From Chloroflexota bacterium (GTDB lineage: Bacteria; Chloroflexota; Anaerolineae; Promineifilales; Promineifilaceae), in contig JAUVOB010000102.1 in assembly GCA_030599405.1 (NCBI GenBank), forward strand, positions 1 to 6,118: 6,118 nt of DNA, given 5' to 3'. Below are positions 1 through 4,802 of the stretch, one piece after another. The notes under the pieces are model-generated. The model ran no database searches. It was given only the letters and a program-made list of their open reading frames with translations, and was not told where the DNA came from. The first letter of the stretch is position 1. Each line of letters starts with the position of its first letter. Position numbers and translations under genes: made by a program.

Positions 1-331
1 CAGATCGCGAACCAGTTGGCGCCCTAATTCATTCGACATGTTGAACAATGAGTGCGTTAAAAAGGCTGTGTTATGCGGATAATGGACGCACTCTATCTGG
101 AGCAGCTTAAGGAAGTTATGCTTACCCATTGCCAATGCCCAATTCGTTAATTAGCGGGCTACTCCTACTTTGTAATTTGCCTGCACGATCTCTATGGGCA
201 TCTGAAGGCGTGGCGTATTATCGGCATGGAGAATCTGTTTACTCTTCGCTGTGTCCTGGTGGGCGTTGATCGATTGAAACGAATTACATTCAAAAGCATA
301 TTCTAAGAACTAGATCGACTCCAACCCCCAT
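1..331. other. Left-edge region without a supported gene
   Basis: No reading frame here is long enough or protein-like enough to call. Plus-strand frames entering from the left edge stop at 25-27 (after eight codons), at about 40-42 and at about 78-80, so at most a few C-terminal codons of an upstream gene could be present. A plus-strand open stretch at 151-306 has its only ATG at 226, which leaves 26 codons without a ribosome binding site or a recognisable family. The region holds an 8-bp inverted repeat (50-57 with 86-93) and a weak stem at 137-159 (GCCCAATT pairing with AATT and GGGC across a 3-nt bulge). No intrinsic terminator is visible for the minus-strand gene that ends at 332. This may be degenerate or plain intergenic DNA. 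Confidence 0.5.
50..93. repeat. 8-bp inverted repeat enclosing a TTATGCGGATAA motif
   Basis: GAGTGCGT at 50-57 is the exact reverse complement of ACGCACTC at 86-93, with 28 bases between. The enclosed segment contains the imperfect palindrome TTATGCGGATAA near 72-83. The loop is long and no T-run follows, so this does not look like an intrinsic terminator. A recombination or element-end site is possible but unproven from this sequence alone. Confidence 0.4.
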
Positions 332-967
332 TTAGGGTGTGACGTACAGCTCGATGTAATCGAGATCGATGACCGCAGGTGCATCGTAGCTCTCAGCCCA
401 GAATTCTATATCGGTACCATCTAGCGGTAAGGCGCCTGTCCATAGCAACTCTCGGTTTATCCGAACCGATACCAGCTTTGAATCCTTGATATCGACCCAG
501 ATCTCGTTACTAGTCGTCCCGTCTTCAACATGGGGCCAGGTCTGCCACGGGAGTAGATGCTCCGGATCATTAAAGCCTTGGCTATCAGTTTCGAGTGCCT
601 TGTCCGGGACAAGGTGTTCCATGATCGTTACATAGCCGAGGGGAGACACAGCGACGATTATTGAACTCAGAGTATCTCCAATCTTCAACCCAAATCCGAT
701 ATCGGAGTTCCCCGAGCTCAAGGATGCGCCAAGACGCACAGAAAATTCATCGCTCGACGGTCTTTCAAGCAGTTGTTCCTGGAGTTCATCGACAACGGCA
801 ACCTGCCGATTAAGCTCATCGCGGTATGACAATCGGCCTAGAGGCCTGGGATCGAATACTCCCGCAGATATGAGTCCAATGGCAAGAAGCGTAATTATTA
901 AGAGCAACAGGGCAACGCCAATTAGGATTCTTTGCGGGGATCCGTGTGATTTTTCATGCTGTGTCAT
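332..967 (-). CDS. Single-pass membrane protein with beta-rich outer domain, function unknown
   Basis: A 211-residue protein. A short, polar, positively charged N-terminus is followed by a strongly hydrophobic segment at about residues 14-37 that ends in small residues, so it looks like an uncleaved signal anchor with the C-terminus outside. Residues 46-68 are rich in charged and leucine/valine positions and could form a short coiled coil. The remainder (about 73-211) alternates hydrophobic and polar residues like a beta-sandwich. The stretches GFGLKIGD, VSPLGYVTI, EIWVDIKDSKLVSVRINRELL and the closing IEFWAES...IDLDYIELY resemble concanavalin A/LamG-like jelly-roll domains; that assignment is inferred from strand pattern only. 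No catalytic motif is visible. The ATG at 967 has no Shine-Dalgarno sequence, but a candidate promoter places the transcript start only about 3 bases upstream. The gene is divergent from the crotonase gene, and no operon partner is visible. Confidence 0.8.
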   Translation of the reverse strand: MTQHEKSHGSPQRILIGVALLLLIITLLAIGLISAGVFDPRPLGRLSYRDELNRQVAVVDELQEQLLERPSSDEFSVRLGASLSSGNSDIGFGLKIGDTLSSIIVAVSPLGYVTIMEHLVPDKALETDSQGFNDPEHLLPWQTWPHVEDGTTSNEIWVDIKDSKLVSVRINRELLWTGALPLDGTDIEFWAESYDAPAVIDLDYIELYVTP

Positions 968-976
968 GAGAGTAGT

Positions 977-1005
977 AGTCTAGTTGAGTTGGGGAGGGGC
1001 GACAA
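977..1005 (-). promoter_or_regulatory. Candidate promoter of the minus-strand membrane protein gene
   Basis: On the minus strand, TTGTCG (1000-1005, 4 of 6 matches to the -35 consensus) and TAGACT (977-982, 4 of 6) are separated by 17 bases. The expected start near 970 would give a leader of about 3 bases before the ATG at 967, which fits the absence of a ribosome binding site. The prediction rests on weak hexamers. Confidence 0.35.
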
Positions 1006-1058
1006 CAGGGCGAGAGCCTCGTTCGTCTTTTTTCGCGTTTACGGTCTTCGATCACGGT

Positions 1059-1087
1059 TTGACACGGAGACGATGGTTGGCAATACT
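1059..1087 (+). promoter_or_regulatory. Candidate promoter of the crotonase gene
   Basis: A perfect -35 hexamer TTGACA (1059-1064) is followed after 17 bases by AATACT (1082-1087, 4 of 6 matches to TATAAT). The expected transcript start falls at about 1094-1095, exactly at the ATG chosen for the crotonase. This implies a leaderless mRNA and argues against the upstream in-frame TTG codons at 984 and 1077 being used from this promoter. The GGAGA at 1067-1071 would then lie in the promoter spacer and not be a ribosome binding site. Confidence 0.5.
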
Positions 1088-1094
1088 GTTGCCC

Positions 1095-1886
1095 ATGGAA
1101 GAAGAGTTATCGCTAAACATCAACGATGGATTGGCCATCATTACTATTAACCGGCCGCGGTCCAGAAACGCCCTCGACGAACTTACTCAAGAGAAGTTCG
1201 CTAGTGTGATCGAATCGCTGTTTACTACGCTGTCTCTTCGCGTAGTCATCATAACCGCCGCTGGCACTTCGACTTTCGTTAGTGGCGGTGATCTCAAGGA
1301 ACTATTGAATGACCCGGACCCGGCGGCCGGAGAGCGGTTGAACAGGGTTATGGGACATGCACTCGACAGGCTGACGCAGTTACCGGTTCCAGTGATTGGG
1401 GCTGCAAATGGAGACGCTATAGGTGGCGGATGCGAAATCCTCACGGCCTGTGATCTCAGGATTTCCGTAGCCAGTGCACGCTTTCGATTCGCCGAAGTGT
1501 GTATGGCCCTGACCACAGGGTGGGGAGGAACCGCTAGACTCGTCCGCATGATAGGGCTCAGTCGAGCATTAGATCTCCTGTTAACCGGCCGTACCTTTGA
1601 TGCCCAAGAGGCTCTGTACAGCGGCTTCATCAACCGGATCGTTGCCGATGATGAGGAAGTACTGGATGCCGCTTGCCGCTGGGCGGGCGAACTCATCGCT
1701 TTGCCTAAGCAGGCCTTGGCGGCTGCGAAGGAGCTGGCATGGGCGTCCACCAAGATGGCTATGGATGAGGCTTTGTCCCTCGAAAGGGAGCGTTTTACAC
1801 AGTTGTGGTTACAGGCTGACCACATTGAGGCGATGAATGCATTCGCCGAAAAGAGATCGCCAAGGTTTAGCCAGTATGCTGACTAG
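1095..1886 (+). CDS. Enoyl-CoA hydratase/isomerase (crotonase) family protein
   Basis: A 263-residue protein, the usual length for the family, predicted to be cytoplasmic and to act on an acyl-CoA thioester. Visible family marks are the N-terminal INRPRSRNALDE (18-29), the first oxyanion-hole segment FVSGGDLKEL (61-70), the second oxyanion segment ANGDAIGGGCEI (104-115), and RFAEV (131-135). Glu114 and Glu134 occupy the positions of the two catalytic glutamates of true enoyl-CoA hydratases (Glu144/Glu164 in the rat enzyme), so hydratase chemistry is possible. The following turn reads TTGWGG (140-145) instead of the common PGAGG; a tryptophan here is also known in ethylmalonyl-CoA decarboxylase-type members, so the substrate is open. 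An upstream TTG at 984 would add 37 residues with no family resemblance; ATG 1095 gives the normal N-terminus and fits the promoter. No beta-oxidation partner genes are adjacent. Confidence 0.9.
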   Translation: MEEELSLNINDGLAIITINRPRSRNALDELTQEKFASVIESLFTTLSLRVVIITAAGTSTFVSGGDLKELLNDPDPAAGERLNRVMGHALDRLTQLPVPVIGAANGDAIGGGCEILTACDLRISVASARFRFAEVCMALTTGWGGTARLVRMIGLSRALDLLLTGRTFDAQEALYSGFINRIVADDEEVLDAACRWAGELIALPKQALAAAKELAWASTKMAMDEALSLERERFTQLWLQADHIEAMNAFAEKRSPRFSQYAD

Positions 1887-1897
1887 AGCACAAGCGA

Positions 1898-1926
1898 TTC
1901 TGAAACAAGTAGGGATGTCGTAGAAT
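1898..1926 (+). promoter_or_regulatory. Weak candidate promoter of the methyltransferase gene
   Basis: TAGAAT at 1921-1926 matches the -10 consensus at 5 of 6 positions. TTCTGA at 1898-1903, 17 bases upstream, matches the -35 consensus at only 3 of 6. A start near 1933 would give a leader of about 40 bases. The 87-bp gap after the crotonase gene shows no terminator, so read-through from that gene is equally possible. Confidence 0.3.
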
Positions 1927-1973
1927 ACCAATGATCGTCAAAGAAGGATTACGCTTAACCTCTGATTTGAGAA

Positions 1974-2765
1974 ATGGATGAAAACTTGGGGACGAACTAC
2001 GACCAACTCGCCCAGTACTACGATCTGATCCATGCTGATCTTACAGCCGATATCGAGTTCATCTTGTCGTTGGCATCCGGTAAGCAAAGGATAATCTTAG
2101 AACTTGGTTGTGGAACCGGTCGTCTCGCCCTTCCGTTAGCCCGAGCAGGGCATAGAGTATTCGGACTCGATTCCTCCCTGGAGATGCTTGCCCTGGCTAA
2201 GGTGAAACTGGATCGCGAGCCCGCAGACATACAGTCGCGTGTCGCCTGGATTGAAGGCGATATGACCAGCTATCATATCGGCCGGCTTTTCGGTCTTATT
2301 ACCATCTCCCACAATACACTTCACGAACTCACTCCAGATAGGGTTAGGAAGGTGTTCAGTCAGTTAAAAAAACATCTACAACCAGATGGCTTGGTCTTCA
2401 TCGATCTGGGCAATCCATTCTTCGCACTTCAGCAGCATGATGATGATTTCGTCTGGGTTGAAGACATGAGCTTCCAGGATCCCGAATCCGGTTTCCTGGT
2501 GCACCAGAGGTCTTCTGTATCGTTTGATTTGCCTAGACAGAAATTGCACGTTAAGAAGGTACTTGTATCGAAAGAGGGCGAAACATCACCAGGCAAGCGA
2601 TATACAGACGAGACCGACTTCTACATGATCTACCCACACGAGCTTGACCTCCTGCTGGAGTCGGCTGGTCTTCAGCTAGCTCAATTATATGGAGGTTATG
2701 CTTGGGAACCTTTCAACGATGATAGCGACCGGATGATAGCCATCGCGCGCCACCGAACGCAGTGA
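1974..2765 (+). CDS. Class I SAM-dependent methyltransferase, substrate unknown
   Basis: A 263-residue soluble protein with a Rossmann-type methyltransferase core. The N-terminus (NYDQLAQYYDLIH, 8-20) is the usual lead-in of small-molecule methyltransferases. Motif I is ILELGCGTGR (41-50), the SAM-binding glycine loop. GLDSS (64-68) provides the acidic residue at the end of strand beta-2 that normally binds the ribose hydroxyls. EGDM (94-97) matches the adenine-contacting motif, and ITISHNTLHEL (109-119) the strand-4 region. LKKHLQPDGLVFIDL (131-145) is the typical post-motif helix and strand. The C-terminal part (about 150-245) is an extra beta-rich substrate-side region, ending in DSDRMIAIARH (250-260). 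The substrate cannot be told. A stop codon at 1968-1970 in the same frame forbids an upstream start; no good ribosome binding site precedes ATG 1974, and a purine-rich AAGAAGGA at 1941-1948 lies too far away. The gene converges on the PAP2 gene with 5 bp between stops. Confidence 0.9.
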   Translation: MDENLGTNYDQLAQYYDLIHADLTADIEFILSLASGKQRIILELGCGTGRLALPLARAGHRVFGLDSSLEMLALAKVKLDREPADIQSRVAWIEGDMTSYHIGRLFGLITISHNTLHELTPDRVRKVFSQLKKHLQPDGLVFIDLGNPFFALQQHDDDFVWVEDMSFQDPESGFLVHQRSSVSFDLPRQKLHVKKVLVSKEGETSPGKRYTDETDFYMIYPHELDLLLESAGLQLAQLYGGYAWEPFNDDSDRMIAIARHRTQ

Positions 2766-2770
2766 TCTGC

Positions 2771-3760
2771 CTAGAATTTGATTGTACTTTCAGGAACTGG
2801 GCTGGCATCAGCTAGTCGCAGGTAAATAAACGCCATTGGAGCGTAATAGGCAATCCACAACGATACTATCAGGTAACGCACGATCGTCAGCCCAATGTCA
2901 AGCCACTCCGGCTCATCTGGTAGAACAGCGCTCAAGCCCGCCCACAAGAGAAATGTCACGGAAATCCCAACCAGATATCGGAGGGCTCGTTTCCATACCG
3001 GACCGTCCACCAGAAAGCGAACACGGCTTCCTTCAAGCAGAAATCCAATGCTTAAACCGATCAATCCTCCAAAAGCCCGGGCAACATTGCTTCTGGCTAT
3101 TTGCTCAGCTATATCGATCCTGGACTCCCACGGCACACCGTAATTTGGTTCACCGAGGATGAAGAGCACGGCGACATAAATGGCTCCGAGGGTGAAAGGT
3201 ATGGCAATGGCGACGAGCAGCCGTTGACCGAGTATCCGATTGGCAAACCATTCCGATGCGAAACGCATCCAGAGATAAAATGCAATGAGGATAAGTACAC
3301 CGACAAGAACTCCGGCCAGGATATCCTCAATATCATGAACGCCCAAGTAGAGCCGGCTCAAGCAAGTGAGGAAAACCAAAGTCAGGGCAATTAACCAGAT
3401 CCATCTCTTCCTGAACCAGGCTGCCAGGTATAGATAAAGGACCGTTGCTGTTTGCGCGTGGCCACTGGGAACCGCATAGGTCTTCTCGTCGTCCAATCCA
3501 ATTCCTGCTTCGGTCCAATAGGGTCGTGGATCACGAAACGCGGCCTTCAGAATCTCGTTGATCATATTTGAGAAGGTAACAAGATAGGCTAGCGACCGGC
3601 CCAAACGCTTCTCAAGACTCCAATAAATAAGAGGAATGATCGCCAGGTAGACTTCGAATCGGACGAAGGAACTTACTGCTTCAAATAGCGGATTTAACTG
3701 GGAATAGTTCTCCTGAAGCCATTTTGTAGCTTCCAGACTGAACTCGCTAAATGGTTCCAT
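2771..3760 (-). CDS. PAP2-family membrane phosphatase with long C-terminal membrane extension
   Basis: A 329-residue integral membrane protein of the PAP2 (phosphatidic acid phosphatase type 2) superfamily. These enzymes remove phosphate from lipid phosphates such as phosphatidate or undecaprenyl diphosphate, or from related substrates, usually at the outer face of the membrane. The full tripartite signature is present: KAAFRDPRP (72-80, the K-x6-RP motif), PSGH (98-101), and SR-x5-H-x3-D as Ser135-Arg136, His142 and Asp146. His142 is the expected phospho-accepting nucleophile and His101 the acid/base. Hydrophobic segments lie at about 36-48, 105-115, 120-134, 147-166, 182-203, 230-243, 262-280 and 290-313. 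Compact PAP2 proteins end soon after the third motif; here about 180 more residues follow with several further membrane spans, so the substrate may differ from the simple enzymes. Start ATG 3758-3760 has a strong GGAGG (3768-3772) 7 bases upstream. The gene is divergent from the two-component system. Confidence 0.93.
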   Translation of the reverse strand: MEPFSEFSLEATKWLQENYSQLNPLFEAVSSFVRFEVYLAIIPLIYWSLEKRLGRSLAYLVTFSNMINEILKAAFRDPRPYWTEAGIGLDDEKTYAVPSGHAQTATVLYLYLAAWFRKRWIWLIALTLVFLTCLSRLYLGVHDIEDILAGVLVGVLILIAFYLWMRFASEWFANRILGQRLLVAIAIPFTLGAIYVAVLFILGEPNYGVPWESRIDIAEQIARSNVARAFGGLIGLSIGFLLEGSRVRFLVDGPVWKRALRYLVGISVTFLLWAGLSAVLPDEPEWLDIGLTIVRYLIVSLWIAYYAPMAFIYLRLADASPVPESTIKF

Positions 3761-3767
3761 TCAAAGG

Positions 3768-3772
3768 CCTCC
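3768..3772 (-). promoter_or_regulatory. Shine-Dalgarno site of the PAP2 gene
   Basis: On the minus strand GGAGG lies 7 bases before the ATG of the PAP2 phosphatase, ideal spacing. It fixes that start and contrasts with the other minus-strand gene in the window, which has no such site. Confidence 0.75.
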
Positions 3773-3861
3773 GCAGGAATAGACCGATCAATAAGACGGT
3801 TTTGAGGCTATGATCCGGAGGAAATGACAAGTATGTTTACCACACCTGTTTATTCACAAAG

Positions 3862-3878
3862 CTACGTTGATTCTACGT
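3862..3878. repeat. CTACGT direct repeat with 11-bp period in the divergent control region
   Basis: CTACGT occurs at 3862-3867 and again at 3873-3878, exactly 11 bases apart. An 11-bp tandem is the classic spacing of the half-sites bound by PhoB/OmpR-family dimers. It lies about 27 bases upstream of the candidate -35 of the response regulator gene and overlaps the weak candidate -10 of the PAP2 gene, so it could influence either. The motif is only six bases and could be chance. Confidence 0.35.
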
Positions 3879-3898
3879 CTGCAACCTCTTTCCTCCAA
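3870..3898 (-). promoter_or_regulatory. Weak candidate promoter of the PAP2 gene
   Basis: On the minus strand TTGGAG (3893-3898, 3 of 6) and TAGAAT (3870-3875, 5 of 6) are separated by 17 bases. This predicts a leader of about 100 bases. An alternative pair closer to the gene, TTGTGA and CATACT with an 18-base spacer, is about equally weak, so the choice is uncertain. Confidence 0.25.
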
Positions 3899-3904
3899 AC
3901 AGCG

Positions 3905-3932
3905 TTGCGCACCTGCTACTGCTGACTATAAT
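3905..3932 (+). promoter_or_regulatory. Candidate promoter of the response regulator gene
   Basis: A perfect -10 hexamer TATAAT (3927-3932) has TTGCGC (3905-3910, 3 of 6 matches) 16 bases upstream. The expected start near 3939 gives a leader of about 55 bases that contains a hairpin and the Shine-Dalgarno site. The poor -35 hexamer and the 11-bp repeat upstream would suit an activated promoter. Confidence 0.5.
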
Positions 3933-3945
3933 CCTGAGGGATAAC

Positions 3946-3970
3946 CAGTCGGCAATAGATATGCCGGCTG
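3946..3970 (+). promoter_or_regulatory. Hairpin in the 5' leader of the response regulator mRNA
   Basis: CAGTCGGCA (3946-3954) pairs with TGCCGGCTG (3962-3970), giving a 9-bp stem with one G-U wobble and a 7-nt loop. No T-run follows, so it is not an intrinsic terminator. It sits between the predicted transcript start (about 3939) and the ribosome binding site at 3982, where it could stabilise the mRNA; as DNA it could be an operator dyad. Confidence 0.5.
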
Positions 3971-3981
3971 CACAATGCGAC

Positions 3982-3986
3982 GGAGG
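3982..3986 (+). promoter_or_regulatory. Shine-Dalgarno site of the response regulator gene
   Basis: GGAGG ends 8 bases before ATG 3995. The consensus match and spacing fix this start codon. Confidence 0.75.
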
Positions 3987-3994
3987 ATTATTGA

Positions 3995-4675
3995 ATGACC
4001 CCTAGAATATTGGTGATTGAAGATGAGGAACGCATCCGCCAGTTCCTTAAGCGTGGATTGACCTATGAGAACTATGTCGTAGATACCGCCATCGACGGAA
4101 AAGATGGCCTAGAGAAGGCAAGGGATACCCCTCCGGATCTGGTTTTACTAGACATAATGTTACCAGGAATGGACGGGTTCGAAGTTTGCCGCCGGTTACG
4201 GGCTGCAAGCGATGTTCCGATTTTGATGCTGACGGCTAAGGAAGCGATAGAGGACCGGGTGGCAGGACTCGACGCCGGCGCTGACGACTACCTTGTAAAG
4301 CCTTTCTCCTTCGACGAGTTGTTGGCGAGGGTACGAGCGCTTCTCCGAAGGGCTCAACCATCCCAACCGCAAGTTCACCGATTCTCTGACCTTGAGTTGG
4401 ACACGGGAACTCGACAGGGACGCCGCGGTGGCGAAACTTTCGACTTAACGGCCAAGGAATACGAGTTACTCGAGTTATTTATGCGTAATCCTCGCCAAGT
4501 TTTGACGCGAGACGTTATCTTTGACCGTGTTTGGGGATATGACTTCGGAGGGGGTAGCAACATTATCGAGGTATATGTTAGATACTTGCGACAAAAAACT
4601 GAGGGCGAGGACCTGCCTCGCCTGATTCATACAGTCAGGGGCGTAGGCTACGTTCTTCGCGAGTCAGATGCTTAG
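3995..4675 (+). CDS. OmpR/PhoB-family response regulator, MprA-like
   Basis: A 226-residue cytoplasmic transcription regulator of standard length. The receiver domain (about 3-116) has the acidic pocket Glu9-Asp10-Glu11, the phosphate-accepting Asp53 in [13 protein letters not shown], the conserved Thr80 in MLTAKE and Lys102 in VKPF. After a short linker, the winged-helix DNA-binding domain (about 128-223) shows the usual landmarks [22 protein letters not shown], then [21 protein letters not shown] and [13 protein letters not shown]. The overall wording, particularly [10 protein letters not shown] and the C-terminal block, is closest in my memory to the MprA/TcrA-like branch, but no exact orthologue is claimed. 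The kinase gene 127 bp downstream on the same strand is its likely partner. All key phosphotransfer residues are present, so the protein should be active. It probably regulates its own operon through 11-bp-period repeats found both upstream and between the two genes. Confidence 0.95.
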   Translation: MTPRILVIEDEERIRQFLKRGLTYENYVVDTAIDGKDGLEKARDTPPDLVLLDIMLPGMDGFEVCRRLRAASDVPILMLTAKEAIEDRVAGLDAGADDYLVKPFSFDELLARVRALLRRAQPSQPQVHRFSDLELDTGTRQGRRGGETFDLTAKEYELLELFMRNPRQVLTRDVIFDRVWGYDFGGGSNIIEVYVRYLRQKTEGEDLPRLIHTVRGVGYVLRESDA

Positions 4676-4739
4676 ACTCACGGAAAGACATTGATTAACC
4701 TCTTGAGGTGACCTTAATCTGCGGTTAATCTGGAGATGG

Positions 4740-4745
4740 TACAAT
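4740..4745 (+). promoter_or_regulatory. Candidate -10 box of an internal promoter for the kinase gene
   Basis: TACAAT matches the -10 consensus at 5 of 6 positions. No -35 hexamer stands at the right distance; the TTAATCTG tandem occupies that region instead, as in activator-dependent promoters of the PhoB type. A start near 4752 would leave a leader of about 50 bases before TTG 4803. Confidence 0.35.
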
Positions 4746-4773
4746 CGCTTGGAATATATTCCGGACGAAGCGA
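4745..4773 (+). promoter_or_regulatory. Nested palindrome between regulator and kinase genes
   Basis: GGAATATATTCC (4751-4762) is a perfect 12-bp palindrome. It is flanked by TCGCTT (4745-4750) and its reverse complement AAGCGA (4768-4773), with GGACG as a 5-nt bulge on the right. As RNA this could form a stem of about 10 bp with a TATA loop; as DNA it is a dyad suited to a dimeric regulator. No T-run follows, so it is not an intrinsic terminator. Confidence 0.45.
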
Positions 4774-4802
4774 AGATAGTGATTAACTGACGCCGTACCT
4801 AC

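Larger units (their letters stand above)
4693..4786. repeat. Cluster of four TTAATC/GATTAA motifs, two as an 11-bp tandem
   Basis: TTAATCTG occurs at 4714-4721 and 4725-4732, an exact direct repeat with an 11-bp period. The inverted form GATTAA occurs at 4693-4698 and 4781-4786, and GATTAACC (4693-4700) is the exact reverse complement of GGTTAATC (4723-4730). Four copies in 94 bases are far above chance for a 6-mer. PhoB/OmpR-family regulators commonly bind 11-bp direct repeats next to a -10 box, which is the arrangement seen here, so this is a good candidate binding site for the adjacent regulator. Confidence 0.5.

Noticed and set aside
1..27. C-terminal eight codons of an upstream plus-strand gene
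   Set aside because: Three frames enter from the edge and eight codons are too few to decide which, if any, is coding.
137..159. Intrinsic terminator in the left-edge region
   Set aside because: The stem is broken by a 3-nt bulge and is not followed by a proper T-run on either strand.
226..306. 26-codon plus-strand ORF in the left-edge region
   Set aside because: No ribosome binding site, too short to judge, and no recognised family.
1026..1033. T-run as part of a terminator upstream of the crotonase
   Set aside because: No stable GC-rich stem directly precedes it, and no plus-strand gene lies upstream that would need it.
984..1094. N-terminal extension of the crotonase from TTG 984 (37 more residues)
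   Set aside because: The extra residues show no crotonase resemblance, the extension crosses a perfect -35 hexamer, and ATG 1095 gives the normal family N-terminus.
956..1150. Short plus-strand frame of 64 codons
   Set aside because: It overlaps both the membrane protein start and the crotonase gene in another frame, and its peptide has no domain-like features.
1187..1825. 212-codon minus-strand frame inside the crotonase gene
   Set aside because: It lies opposite a clear crotonase gene and its peptide is serine/alanine-rich with no recognisable motif; it is a shadow frame.
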